Below, one piece after another: positions 8,384 through 18,897 of a DNA stretch of 64,000 nt; the first letter of the stretch is position 1; each line of letters begins with the position of its first letter. The stretch covers positions 1 to 64,000 of the forward strand of contig JAAEAF010000377.1 in the NCBI GenBank assembly GCA_011037195.1. Direction: 5' to 3'. Position numbers and translations under genes: made by a program. Source of the stretch: Triatoma infestans. Its lineage: Eukaryota; Arthropoda; Insecta; Hemiptera; Reduviidae. The notes below the pieces were generated by a model. The model was not told the DNA's origin. It made no database searches and was given only the letters and a program-made list of their open reading frames with translations.

Positions 8384-10751
8384 GCTGACGAAGGTTATTG
8401 TTAAGATTGTTTAAAGGATGTTTGATGTTTGGTTATGTACCAACATTATGGAGAGAAGTAAGGGTAGTCTTTATTCCCAAGCCGGGAAGAAATGACTACT
8501 CCGACCCCAAGGCATTTAGACCCATTAGTCTTATGTCTTTCCTCTTGAAAACTTTGGAAAGGTTGGTGGATAGGTATATTACTGATGGCCCATTAAGGGA
8601 TCATCCACTGCATCCTAACCAACATGCTTATATTGTGGGTAAGTCGACAGAGACTGCATTACATTGTCTCGTCGGTAGGATAGAATCTGCTTTGGAAATA
8701 AAAGAATATGCCCTAGGGTGTTTCTTTGATGTTGAGGGGGCATTTGACAGAGTATCGTTTGATGCTCTCGAAGATGCCTTGGTTCGAAAAGGTATACATC
8801 CTGTCTTAATCAATTGGATAGGTGTCTATCTTAGGAGTAGGGTTATACAGGCATCTCTTGGCGGGCGCACCGTGATAGTAAAAGCGGGGAGAGGGTGCCC
8901 TCAAGGGGGTTGTCTCTCACCAAAGTTGTGGTGCGTCGTCATGGATAACCTTTTGGTTAGGATGAATTCATCGGGATTTTATGTGCAAGCATATGCCGAT
9001 GATGGTGTCATTTTATTGTTAGGGCGCTGTTTGTCCACTATTTCGGACCTAATGCAAAGCGCCCTTAATATGGTATATTGTTGGGCACAGGATAAGGGTC
9101 TTTCCATTAATCCTATGAAGACCCAGGCACTTCTATTCACTCATAGAAGGAAGATAGTAGGTTTTACACCTCCTAGGTTGTTAGGTACTTCCATACAGGT
9201 TAGCAAATCAGTGAAGTTCCTTGGGGTAGTTCTCGACAGTAAATTGAACTGGTCGGAGCATGTTAAGACACAACATCAAAAGGCGATAATCTCCTTTTGG
9301 CAATGTCGAAGAGTTGTTGGTAAGAATGGGGGAATCACTCCCAAGATGATGTTCTGGATTTATTGCATGGTCATTAAACCTAGATTGGTATATGCGGCTT
9401 TGGTGTGGTGGCGTCGCATAGAAACACGATCCGCTAGGCAGCTGTTGGAAGAAGTCCAACGCTTAGCTTGTCTGGCGGTGACTGGAGCGTTTCGGACTAC
9501 ACCGACCGCATCTATGGAGACTTTGTTAGGGATTCCACCTCTCTTTGTGGAGGTGAAAAACCAGGCAATGAAAGCCTGTTATAGAATTAAACAGGCAGGT
9601 TTTTGGCAGGGTAAGCGATATGGTCATTCTACCATTTATCGTGAGATGCTTTTAAGGATTCCCATTACAGGCTTTCCTTCTGATAGGAATCTGAAAACTT
9701 TTGTCTTTGGTCATTCCTACAGGGTTAGGTTGCCTTCTAGGGAAGATTGGTTAACTCTGGGTCCGTCTGCTGTGATTCCTGAGAATTATCTCCGATGCTA
9801 CACGGACGGTTCCAGGATGGATGGTAGATCTGGGGCTGCCGTCTATTTTGAGACGGGAGATCATTTGGTAGCGCCTCTTGGTGAGTGGGCCACCGTTTTC
9901 CAGGCTGAGGTTTATGCAATTCTTTGCTGTATTTTGGATGAGAGGGTGCGTAACACTAATTTAAAGGGTGTTTGTATCTGCTCGGATAGCCAGGCTGCGT
10001 TGAAGGCGCTTAATTCATGTGTTTTCACTTCCAGATTGGTGTTGGAATGTTCTAGAAGACTGGAAGATCTTTCTTTATTAAAGGATGTGCTTCTGGTCTG
10101 GGTTCCAGGTCATATGGGAATTTTTGGGAATGAGGAGGTGGATAGGTTTGCCAAATTAGGTGCCTCTCTCCCTTTTATTGGTCCAGAGCCTGCTGTTGGT
10201 GTGTCTTCTGACACATGTTTGTCGGGCTTTCAGACGTGGATGACCTCACAGCACTCATCCTTATGGATGAGTGCAGTGGGTTGTCGGCAGTCTAAAATGC
10301 TCATTGGGGGCCCGGACGGAGCTTCGAGTAGTGGGGTCCGATGTCTTTCACGGACCTCCCTCAGGTATCTGGTTGGATTCCTCACTGGGCATTGTGGTTT
10401 AAGGAGGCATCTCTATATAATGGGACTTGTGCCAGACCCCTTTTGTAGAGTTTGTGAAACTGAGGAAGAAACACCCATGCATCTGATGACGAACTGTTTG
10501 GGTTGTGAGGAGATTAGGTTTAGGAACTTCGGCCGGAATAGGATGTCGGTAGAGGATCTTAAGCTGTGTCCTTTTAAGGTTTTGGTCCGATTTGTTCGGT
10601 CTGTTGTGAAACTTAGATGGTTGAATCCTGGGCCTGGATTTGTATTCTAGTCCCAGTGGTTGTTATTCTTTAGGGGTAGCTATGTGGGCCCTGGGGGGCT
10701 TTGGATAGCGTAGGGTTTTGCCCTCCCCTTTCGCGAATAATAATAATAATA
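8384..10751 (+). mobile_element. 5'-truncated RNase H-bearing LINE with 13-bp target duplication
   Basis: The element starts inside the reverse-transcriptase ORF and ends with a TAA-type repeat tail at 10736-10751. AGCTTAATAAAGT occurs at 8371-8383 and again at 10752-10764, a 13-bp target-site duplication. The insertion lies just behind the Polinton integrase stop. The RT/RNase H/zinc-finger order and the (TAA)n tail suggest the I group of non-LTR retrotransposons. The long open frame suggests a fairly recent arrival. Confidence 0.9.
8398..10650 (+). CDS. LINE ORF2 protein: reverse transcriptase + RNase H + zinc finger (N-terminally truncated)
   Basis: A 750-codon frame without internal stop. 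The RT shows KAFRPISLMSF near residue 40, FFDVEGAFDRV near 108, GCPQGGCLSPKLW near 165 and the active-site AYADD near 198. RNase H follows with YTDGS near 468, FQAEVYAI, CSDSQAAL and VPGHMGIFGNEEVDRFAK. A C-terminal CRVCE...HLMTNC zinc-binding pattern lies near 683. The endonuclease domain and the start of RT are missing because the copy is 5'-truncated, so the ATG-less start is arbitrary. In an intact element this protein performs target-primed reverse transcription. All RT and RNase H catalytic acidic residues seen are present. Confidence 0.92.
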   Translation: MLRLFKGCLMFGYVPTLWREVRVVFIPKPGRNDYSDPKAFRPISLMSFLLKTLERLVDRYITDGPLRDHPLHPNQHAYIVGKSTETALHCLVGRIESALEIKEYALGCFFDVEGAFDRVSFDALEDALVRKGIHPVLINWIGVYLRSRVIQASLGGRTVIVKAGRGCPQGGCLSPKLWCVVMDNLLVRMNSSGFYVQAYADDGVILLLGRCLSTISDLMQSALNMVYCWAQDKGLSINPMKTQALLFTHRRKIVGFTPPRLLGTSIQVSKSVKFLGVVLDSKLNWSEHVKTQHQKAIISFWQCRRVVGKNGGITPKMMFWIYCMVIKPRLVYAALVWWRRIETRSARQLLEEVQRLACLAVTGAFRTTPTASMETLLGIPPLFVEVKNQAMKACYRIKQAGFWQGKRYGHSTIYREMLLRIPITGFPSDRNLKTFVFGHSYRVRLPSREDWLTLGPSAVIPENYLRCYTDGSRMDGRSGAAVYFETGDHLVAPLGEWATVFQAEVYAILCCILDERVRNTNLKGVCICSDSQAALKALNSCVFTSRLVLECSRRLEDLSLLKDVLLVWVPGHMGIFGNEEVDRFAKLGASLPFIGPEPAVGVSSDTCLSGFQTWMTSQHSSLWMSAVGCRQSKMLIGGPDGASSSGVRCLSRTSLRYLVGFLTGHCGLRRHLYIMGLVPDPFCRVCETEEETPMHLMTNCLGCEEIRFRNFGRNRMSVEDLKLCPFKVLVRFVRSVVKLRWLNPGPGFVF

Positions 10752-10851
10752 AGCTTAATAAAGTTCATATAAAATTGAGTATTTATTTTTATTAACCTCC
10801 TGTTGATACCAGTTCAGGAAAATAAATAAAACAATCTATCTGATATAACAA
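10652..10851 (+). other. LINE 3' UTR and resumed Polinton flank
   Basis: About 85 bp of G/T-rich 3' UTR is followed by the TAA repeat (10736-10751), the second copy of the target duplication (10752-10764), and AT-rich sequence continuing the older element. There is no gene here. Confidence 0.6.
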
Positions 10852-10853
10852 AT

Positions 10854-11114
10854 TTATTCAGCAGTTGTTACATTTTTGTTAAAGAAAAAAACATAGTTCA
10901 ATAATTTTTTTAAATAACTGACTTGTTTATTAACATCTTCAATTACACTAACTAGTTTAAAATATTCACTTCTTAATAAATTGATCTTCGGAGGTTGATA
11001 TTTGAGGAGTTCTTCAAGCCATGATGGTTTCCCCTGGATAACCATAGTTTTATGGGTGAAGTTCTCAAAGAAAACTGATGAATGCTTCAACTGAATATCG
11101 GACATAGAAGACAT
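10854..11114 (-). CDS. Small unrecognised ORF next to the Polinton integrase
   Basis: An 86-codon minus-strand ORF beginning MSSMSDIQLKHSSVFF contains a lysine/leucine-rich helical C-half (VIEDVNKQVSYLKKLLNYVF). I do not recognise it. Its position downstream of the integrase would fit a small accessory gene between integrase and terminal repeat of a Polinton. It could equally be a chance ORF in AT-rich DNA. Confidence 0.3.
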   Translation of the reverse strand: MSSMSDIQLKHSSVFFENFTHKTMVIQGKPSWLEELLKYQPPKINLLRSEYFKLVSVIEDVNKQVSYLKKLLNYVFFFNKNVTTAE

Positions 11115-11513
11115 AGAATATCTGGAACATACATTTTTACCCTACTATTACATACTCATTAGCAGACTCAACATGGTCCCACAGCCGAATTCACAATTTA
11201 ATAGCTATTGTGAACCGAGCGTATACATTAAATTTTTAGTGAGTTAGTGTTCGGCACACGTTTTGTCGGGAACCTTTCCACTGATATAAAAGGTTTTAAG
11301 AAATACATTCTTATTATAAGAAGAATTGAAGTAACTTGCCTTCTTCAATACATCATCCAACAATTGGTAAGTCTCTTTAATTCGAGAATTTGACCTATTT
11401 CTTTAACAATATTTATAACCTATCCCTGCCTCTTTACATATTAAACTGTTTTAACTTCTTGTTTTTAATAATCTATTTATAAAAAACATTTTACTTAATA
11501 TAAATTTACGAGA

Positions 11514-12720
11514 ATGGGCAAACAGCAAGTTAAAGTGAATATTAAAGCTCTACACAAACCACAGGGGTACTATAAAGGCTTTATTAGCAAGGTTTAAAAC
11601 CTTTCTAAGTAAATTAGATGAAAACAATGTAGATATTAGCCTGCTAAAATCAAATTAGAGAAAACAGAACCATTGTGGGATAAATTTAATGAAGTACAAA
11701 ACGGAAAAAGCGTTATTAGATCCTATTAGATGATTAAGAACTAGCGGAAAGAGAATGTTATGAAGATGAATTCTGTATCTTAGTTAGTAAAGCTAGAAAT
11801 ATAATGGACAAGGGATTAGCGTATGATAAGGAAGACTTGCAAGCAATAAGATCTAACGATACAGAATTACAGAGAGGTATTGCTGAACTTCCAAAAATCA
11901 ATCTTCCAATGTGTGAAGGTAAGTGGGAAGAATTCCGTTCGTTTAAATAATAATTCAATTCTTTAATAGACTCAAAGATAGATTTAGCACCCATTCATAA
12001 ATTTCGGTATCTCATTAGAGCCTTAAAGGTGATGCGACCTTAGTCATAAAGGCAATGGAAATTTCGAATGACAATTACAAGCGCTTGAAGAACGCTTCGA
12101 TGGTAAAAGGCGGATTGTTAAAGCATGTGAAAGCAATCTTAGATGTAGAGAAAGCACAGCCTCATAAATTACAAAATCTAATCAACACGGTGTCATCACA
12201 CCTTAGATCATAAAAATCAATGGGATTTCCTACCGATCAATGGGATGCACTTCTCGTGCAAATAATAACAAGAAAACGACTCAGATTCCCGGCTGCGTTG
12301 GAAGCAGGTAGGAAATAAAAACGAGGTTCCTTCAATGACACAGTTAATGACGTTTCTCTAAGAAAGAAAGGATGTGATGGAAGCATTAAATGAAGATAAA
12401 CCTCGCAGCACCTCTCAAGATTCTCCAAAACGTACACCATGGAAGACAAGATCATTGGTTACAGGCAATCAAGTTCAGGCAAACAAGAAAACATCATCTT
12501 CTACAGAACCAGGCGATTATTGCGGAAAAGCACGTAGAATTTTTGCATGCCATCTGTTCCAACTCGCATTCTCGAAATTAAAAGGTTGGTTTGTGTGAGA
12601 ATTGCTTCAAAAAAGACCATTCACGAGACAAAGCCGGGGGTCTAATCTGCAGGAAATATTCTAAATTTTTATAATACGCTTCTTCATCTTGATGATGCAG
12701 AGAAAACGAAGAAAAAATGT
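11514..12720 (+). pseudogene. BEL/Pao gag, broken
   Basis: The frame opens MGKQQVKVNIKALHKPQG and breaks within 30 codons. Recognisable pieces in shifting frames include KLEKTEPLWDKFNEVQN, LAERECYEDEFCILVSKA, IAELPKINLPMCEGKWEEFR, KFRYLIRALKGDA, QPHKLQNLINTVSSHLRSLK and the end PSMTQLMTFL followed by RKDVMEALNEDKPRS. These follow the order of Pao-type Gag ('LPKi.LP.F.G....W..F', 'K..YL...L.G.A'). A cysteine/histidine remnant near 12600 (LCENCFKKDHSRDK) is the nucleocapsid zinc knuckle. Confidence 0.7.
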
Positions 12721-12799
12721 AGCAGGCGAGATAATATGAAGAAATACATTTTCTTATGGTTCTAAAAACCGAGACCTACGATTTTATTGTCGACAGCAA

Positions 12800-13209
12800 T
12801 AAATTGTGCATGTTTTAAATAAGAATGGTAAGGCGATTGAATGCCATGTTCTTTTAGATTCAGGCTCGCAGTCAAACTTCGTGAGTGAAAACTTGGCTAA
12901 CCAGTTATCAATGCGAATACAATCGCCGCCTTACAGTAAGCGGAAAAGGTGGTAAGATAACAGAACCGTTAAACTCTATTCGGTGCTCCATCAAATTCAG
13001 ATATTAGCAGCTTGAGTAGATTTGGAATTTTTGGTATTACCCAGAATAATTTTACCTCTTCCGGAGGATCAAGTGAATACATCACCTTGGAAAATTCCCA
13101 AAGATATTTTCTTAGCAGACCACAAGTTTTATTGCCCAGGTAATATCGACATGCTCATAGGAGCAGAACAATTTTTTAATAACAACTGCTCTTGGAAACA
13201 ATTTTCCTA
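12800..13209 (+). pseudogene. BEL/Pao aspartic protease, broken
   Basis: Codons read ECHVLLDSGSQSNFVSENLA, the retropepsin active site of Pao elements, then after frame breaks LEFLVLPRIILPLPEDQ (from about 13023), WKIPKDIFLADHKFY and IDMLIGAEQFF. This is the usual order of a Pao protease. Several shifts and stops make it inactive. Confidence 0.7.
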
Positions 13210-13282
13210 AGCTCCAGAACACTACCATTGGATGGGAAATTGTTGGCCAGGTAAAGGAATCATTTAAAGTCTTGCTTGCAAT

Positions 13283-13428
13283 AAATATGTTATTATATCA
13301 TCAGAGACATTTTCCGTGGTAGCCTGCTTCATTTTGTCAAAAATGAAAAGCAAAACGAAGCGGAAAATGTCTCTGATGCTTTCCAGCTCTGCGGAACCAA
13401 CCACCACAACAAAATATGTTATTATATC
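13283..13428. repeat. 112-bp hairpin insert between 17-bp direct repeats
   Basis: AAATATGTTATTATATC occurs at 13283-13299 and 13412-13428. The 112 bp between them contain an inverted repeat, CATCAGAGACATTTTCCG at the start and CGGAAAATGTCTCTGATG at 13362-13379, with a bulged CTTCATTTTG/CAAAACGAAG extension. A long duplication around a short structured insert suggests retroposition of a small RNA or SINE-like sequence. The source is not recognised. Confidence 0.65.
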
Positions 13429-14479
13429 TTATCTAAATGTAAGAGCTCCAGCTGAATAATAGAGTGATGAGATGACCCAGAAAGAGCACTAAGTGGTGAG
13501 TCGAGCGTGTGGCCGGGTAATGGTCAGTTGAACAAGAGATCCCTGGACAAGCTGGTAATTATTTAAAGCACTCTGCCTCGTCCCCACTACTATCGAATCA
13601 GAAAAATGTTCCACTTATCAATTCCACTAACCATCAAACTTCAGATATTATACTCGTCCACTTATTCACAATTCCTTCCATTGGCAACAACTAATCTTGT
13701 AATATGATATTTCTTTTTTATTTTATTTAAAATGTTTCTGCACATTAAATGCCTTCTTCATTTTCTCTTTTTAATTGAACCAATTTCCCTAAAAACTTGA
13801 ATTCTTACCAAACCTTTAAACTGGACTTACCAATTTACATAAACATTAATGTTTTTTAAGATTTTTTTTGGGGGGGATGAGTGCCAGATAGGCCTTAAAT
13901 AAATAATAATTAAATAGATAACCAAAATAGAATGAATTATTATTATTAATTAAAAGCACATCCTTTTACAACAAACAGAAAATTAACACACAGAGACTTA
14001 ATGGTACAAAAAGTGTAGATATTTCTTCTTTCACTGCATTTTGTAGACTCATGGGAAACCAATGTAACTCCTACTTCCATTAATAATGTACAAGTCTACC
14101 AAACTCTTATAAATATTAGTACATATTAGGCACAATTATTATTTTTTTATTTTCATAATAATATTGAGCTCACAATATAAAGTGATAACATTATATTTAG
14201 CAGGACTTATAGTACACTATAAAGATTGTAACGGGAGTTTAAAGTCATGTCAACTCACTTTCCTCATATCATAAAAAAAAATTTCGGAAAAATGTTTTTA
14301 ATGAGGGTGATGGGTTTAGAACTCACGGGCAAAAAAGGGGCGACACTGTTTTCCTTAAAAAAAAAAAAAAGGAGTACTTTTTAATTTATTTTTCTTATAA
14401 ATTGAAATCCAATAGGTTCTAAGGTAAACACAAGCATTATTGTCTGAGATGTCTTCAAATTTCTGAGAGTACAGCTTGA
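13429..14479. other. No recognisable gene
   Basis: AT-rich sequence with homopolymer runs (a G-run near 13870, an A-run near 14358). It may include the decayed left part of the following Tc1-like element. Nothing else is recognisable. Confidence 0.5.
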
Positions 14480-15236
14480 AGGAGATTGAATGAGCAAGTT
14501 TGATGGCTTTTCGCCCCACAAGAGGGCCAGAACAAACCAGGGAGCACCGAATTTCTCGCCTTGACTTTACTCGGCAATACATCAATTAGTCTATCTAGCA
14601 GTGGACAAGTGTATTGTTTACTGACGAGTCATGATTTGCCTAAAGGGCTCCAGATGGCCATGTACGTGTGTGGAAGAGAAGAGGTGAGAGATTGCACAGT
14701 GCAATTTTGTTCTCACTAGGCCTTTCCAACGAGGAGATCTGATAGTTTGGGCAGGTATCAGTTTACAAAGACGTACGGAGTTAGTGATCGTTCGAGGAGG
14801 TTCCATGACTGCTGCTTGGTATTTGGCGGATATACTGCAAGTACATGTTGTGGTCCCTATCATGCTGGAGATAGGTGAGGAGTTTGTGCTAATGCACGAT
14901 ATCGCTCGTCCACATATAGCTATATAGTGAAGTCCTTTCTTAATAACCATAATATTGACTTCCTAAACTGGAAAGCCCATTCCCCTGTCTTAAATCCCTT
15001 AGAGCTTGGAGATCCCCTGATATAAAAAAAAACAGTTTGTGAGATATGCTTGGAAGACGGATAAGAGATTGGAGAGTCCTTTCTGGGACGCTTCAGGAGC
15101 TAGAAAGGACACTTCAAGACGAATGGGCTCTAATGTCACAAAACGAAATTTCCCGCCTGATTCAGACATGCCGAGACGCTTAGAAGCTGCGATAAAGACA
15201 AGAGGAAGTAATAGGCGGTATTAGCACCACCCCACT
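14480..15236 (+). pseudogene. Tc1-like DDE transposase, broken
   Basis: In shifting + frames the sequence gives FRPTRGPEQTREHRISRLDF, the first catalytic region VLFTDES, RAPDGHVRVWKRRGERLHSA, the second catalytic region MHDIARPHIA, PVLNPLE at the third, and the C-terminal pattern LIQTCRDA. These match the order of Tc1-like transposases of the DD34E type. Stops and shifts occur throughout. The HTH region upstream is too decayed to place. Confidence 0.8.
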
Positions 15237-15424
15237 AAAAAATAATTTAAAATTAAGAAAAAAAAAACAGATAAATATAACTTTCCAAATTCACTTTTTT
15301 TTAATTAATTATTTTAAATTTCCTAATAATCCTATTTATTTTGAAATTCAGTTGACCTATAATCGATATGAACGATAAAAATTATTAAACTATTGTAAAC
15401 TATAATAGAAATAGTAAATTTTTC
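15237..15424. other. 3' part of Tc1-like element, non-coding
   Basis: AT-rich spacer between the transposase stop and the terminal repeat of the Tc1-like element. No gene is visible. Confidence 0.5.
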
Positions 15425-15455
15425 GAGTGGCCGAAATTTTTTGCCGGTGAGTGTA
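15425..15455. repeat. Probable right terminal repeat of the Tc1-like element
   Basis: The sequence GTGGCCGAAATTTTTTGCCG followed by GTGAGTGTA lies about 190 bp after the transposase stop. It has the look of a Tc1 terminal repeat. I did not find its inverted partner upstream. Confidence 0.4.
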
Positions 15456-16258
15456 TATTTCATTAATCAAACAACTTCCCAAGGGTAGCCGGTTATGGTG
15501 ATAGATCCACAGATTAAACAATTTATTAAATCTATTTTTAACATGCACTTTTTTTATTTATACACGAGAAGTTCACCATCTATAGCCTGGAAAGGAATAT
15601 TTAAATCAAGTTTGTTGATGTCTGTTAGAAATAAGCATGGCAATAGAGTAATAATAAATGGCAAGCATCCGTCTGGAATGGCCAGTGCCATATCAAATTC
15701 AATGATATACAAGGCAGACAATGCTGAACCCCGTGCTATGTTCATAAAACCACTAACCACTAAGTCTACACACTGTTACAGCTCAACAAAGAAAAAATCT
15801 GGTGGAAAACGCTCCATCATATTCTCTTACTGAATTCATCCGAATTGCAAGTGACGAATTTTCTCATGAATGGAATTTACTCAACGTTTATTTAACAGTG
15901 AACAGTCCTGGTCCAGCAAATAGCGGGTGGTGAATGCAATTACACTGTTCTGACAGTGAAGGCCGCTGGCCGCCACACTCCAAATCTAATATCCAAGATT
16001 TCCCAGAAATCCCCTAAAATTAATTTCTCTGACAAATAAATGTTTCCAATAAAACTGAAAAATATAAGAGAAAACTGTAGAAGAAAGTAAAAGAAATATG
16101 CGGTCGATTTCTCTTTCTGCAATTATAGCATCCAACTGACAAATTTTCTTCAATTTACTAAACATTTGTTGGGTTTAGATTAATATCATGGATGGGGATT
16201 AGAGTTTTTACTATAACAGTGTAATAATAATAATAATAATAATTATTATTATTATTAT
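15456..16258. other. No recognised gene; ORFs of unknown status, then (TAA)n
   Basis: Overlapping ORFs lie at 15495-15833 (+) and 15554-15760 (-). Neither is recognised, so no product is assigned. The stretch ends in a TAA/TTA microsatellite at 16223-16258 that borders the palindrome. Confidence 0.45.
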
Positions 16259-18897
16259 TTATAGTACTATTGTGTTCATTTCGTAACGTGATGTGTGAGA
16301 ATTATTTTTACCAAAATTTTTTCAGCCTTTTCATAAAATTTTTATTTTAAATTTTTTCCATCTTTTTTATCTCATCGCAACGTTTCGACGTTTCCTTATT
16401 GTCATTTTCAAGAGATCTTTTTCCTTTTTTATCTATATTACATGAAAAAATATATATAAACATTGTATTAATTATAACAATTTTTTAATAATCTTTTAAC
16501 AGGTTGTAATTAAAGTTGTAGTGCTTAAATTATATAAATGTTTAATGTCCAAAATCTTTTATTTTTTTAAATAAAAGTACTAACTTAATATATTTTTAGC
16601 CACAATAAAGTTTTGTTTTAATGGTTATTCTGTTGGTTTTGTTAAAGCTTTTTTTTTTTCTTTTTTTTTTTTTGTAGTTTTCATTAACAGGTGTTTAACC
16701 TTCCGTCGGGCGCAACCGGCTTTGCAAGCACAGGGCTCTGAAAAACTTGTTTACCTTCTAGACTATTTGACGAGGAATCACCATCCCTCTAATACCTTCC
16801 TACTGTTATCTTTTCATTTAATACACATAATTCAGTAAGTGCTGGGGTTTCCGCGGGTACAAGTATAAGCATTTTGGCATGCCAGGCTCATTGCGCCCGT
16901 TCGTGATACAATCAGCAGTGATAGATATTATTTAGGTAAGTTAGTTTTTATGATGACTGATGAATTCCTTGAATAATTTTTTTTTTTGTGCAATTATTTC
17001 TTTTTTAAAGTAATTATCAAGATTTTTATCGTGTTAGAATCGTGTCTCCTCTAGACATTGCGCCAGACCTTGTAACTTTTCTTTCCTTTGTCATTTGTTT
17101 CAATATTTTTTCGTTATGGCTGCATATAATAAAAGTATGATCTTCGGCGACCTGAAGATCTTCTTGAAGTTCATCGAATTCTACTAGAAGAGAATTCAGA
17201 TTATGATTTTGGACTGTGAGTTCTGAAGCCAACATTGGGGAACGATACGGAGATTCAGTCAGAACAAGATGATCGTGAAAGTTAAAAAGTTTCCGCCAGC
17301 CTTCATCTTCTGCGGAGGATCAAGACAAGAGTGCTGGAGGAACTTCTCAAAAACGTAGGAGATGCATTCCAGATTCAGGTTTCCGATGATGTCAAAACTA
17401 GAATGTAGGAAGTTTAGAAACTCAATTTGTTTGAAACATTCTAATGTAGTATGCAATTCCTGCTTCAACAACAACAACGAAACAGAAATATAAGTATATA
17501 ACTATTTCCAATGTTCTATTTTTTTTTTGTATATAATTTTTCATTTGTTTGTAAATTTCTGCACTTAATTAATACACACAAATTAATTAAAGTACACAAA
17601 TAATGTTACAACTTAAATAAAAATAAATATGAAAACACTTTTTTTATAGAGAGAGTTTCCCAGGCACATTGCGCCCCACAGTGTTACTTTACACATTGCG
17701 CCTGACGGAAGGTTAATAATGATTTTACTTATTTTGTTTTATATTTTTTTTGCATAAATGTCCTAATATTTTATTAAAATCTCATCATCAATTATCATGT
17801 CTAGGTCGAGATGTGCCATGTGCTATGGGGTTTTTAGAACAAATCCTATTTTTGTTTCTTAAAAAGGCCTGTGGAGAGAGAACATTTTTTTTTTAATATT
17901 GAGGATGTTTTAAAGTTTAAATTAATATTAATTTACCGAGATGGGTTGTGTAACCCTGCTTGGTATGTGTTATGCTGGTAGACTGAAGGTGAACCAGTAT
18001 GCATTATGAAAATTTTATTATTCCAGTGGGGGTTATTGTAAGTTGTTTATTGTTTTTTTATTTTATAAGGTTTTTTTGAATATTTTTTCTTCTTTTTTAG
18101 AGCAATATATTGTTTTATTAAATTTTACTGTTTTAGGGTGTTTTTATTACTTTATTGATTGTAAATGATTGTTCTATTATCGATTTATTGTTTGTAGATC
18201 GATTGTTGCGGTTTAGAGTGTAGTGGTTGGGTTATATCCTAGCTTTACGGTTACCTTTGAAATTTATTTAAGAATTGTTGTCTCTAAAAAGTAGGATTTT
18301 TTTTTAAAAACCCCATAGCAAATGGCACATCTCAACCTAGACATAATAAATGATGATGAGATTTTAATAAAATATTAGGACATTTATGCAAAACAAATAT
18401 AAAACAAAATAAGTACAATCATTATTAATTGGCACGTAGTAATGAAAACTAGAAAGAAAAAAAAAAGAAGACCTTGAACAAAACCAACAAGAAATAGCCA
18501 TTTAGTTATTTTGAAATGTATGGATAAACAAAAACAAACTTAATTGTGGCTAAAAATTTATTAAGGTTGGAACTTTTATTAAAAAAAAACCTTTTTGCAC
18601 ATTAAAAACTTACATAATTTATATAGTATGTAAAAGCAGTACAATTTTTTCAAAATTACAATCTAACCTGTTAAACGATTATTAAAAATTGTTATAATTA
18701 ATACAATGTTTATATATATTTTTTCATGTAATGTAGATAAAAAAGAAAAAAGATCTCTTGAAAATGACACATAAGGATGTCGAAACGTTGGGATGAGATA
18801 AAAAGATGAAAACAATTTTATATGAAAAGGCTGTAAAAATGTTGGTAAAAATCATTCTCATACATCACGTTACGAAATGAAAACAATACAACTATAA
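16259..18897. repeat. Large imperfect palindrome (fold-back element), possibly Penelope-like
   Basis: The left arm (16259-17866, minus a piggyBac insert) is the inverted copy of the right arm (18282-18897), with a spacer at 17867-18281. Matching blocks include TTTCGTAACGTGATG / CATCACGTTACGAAA, AGATCTCTTGAAAATGACA on both arms in opposite orientation, and CTATGGGGTTTTTA / TAAAAACCCCATAG. Both arms carry a motif with a GAC...GTC stem followed by GAAACGTTG (16378-16414 and 18755-18790). No transposase or RT is visible. TAA repeats border both sides. A non-autonomous fold-back element or head-to-head copies of a Penelope-type tail are possible. Confidence 0.75.
16699..17712. mobile_element. piggyBac-type element with TTAA duplication
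   Basis: The ends are CCTTCCGTCGGGCGCA and TGCGCCTGACGGAAGG, near-perfect inverted repeats, flanked on both sides by TTAA (16695-16698 and 17713-17716). Subterminal copies of the motif CATTGCGCC lie at both ends. TTAA targets and C-rich short termini define piggyBac. The 1-kb interior has only short ORFs (minus strand 17026-17235 and 17259-17477, no recognisable transposase), so it is non-autonomous. The right arm of the surrounding palindrome shows the uninterrupted site. Confidence 0.88.

Larger units (their letters stand above)
1..11114 (+). mobile_element. Decayed Polinton/Maverick-type DNA element (end portion)
   Basis: A cluster of Polinton-type genes reads 1-480 (minus, phospholipase A2-like), 544-1239 (packaging ATPase), 1271-2386, 2442-2891 and the integrase 2984-3719 plus 8192-8376 (all plus). 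Polintons/Mavericks are large self-synthesising, virus-like DNA elements with a retroviral-type integrase near one end and capsid, ATPase and DNA polymerase genes inside. DNA polymerase B and the other end lie outside the window. The ATPase and integrase both contain stops, so this copy is dead. An LTR retrotransposon (3720-8177) and a LINE (8384-10751) are inserted in it. The right boundary is uncertain: I could not find a terminal inverted repeat, and 11114 is only the end of the last small ORF that might belong to it. Confidence 0.7.
11248..13280 (+). mobile_element. Decayed BEL/Pao LTR retrotransposon
   Basis: A possible LTR fragment TGTTCGGCACACG...CATCCAACA lies at 11248-11354, a start typical of BEL/Pao LTRs. 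It is followed by a gag frame from ATG 11514 and a protease region to about 13209. Stops and frameshifts are frequent, no RT is visible, and no matching 3' LTR was found, so this is a truncated dead copy. Confidence 0.65.

Noticed and set aside
15495..15833. 112-codon + strand ORF and its antisense partner
   Set aside because: Neither strand gives a recognisable protein, and both are plausible by chance or decayed repeat.
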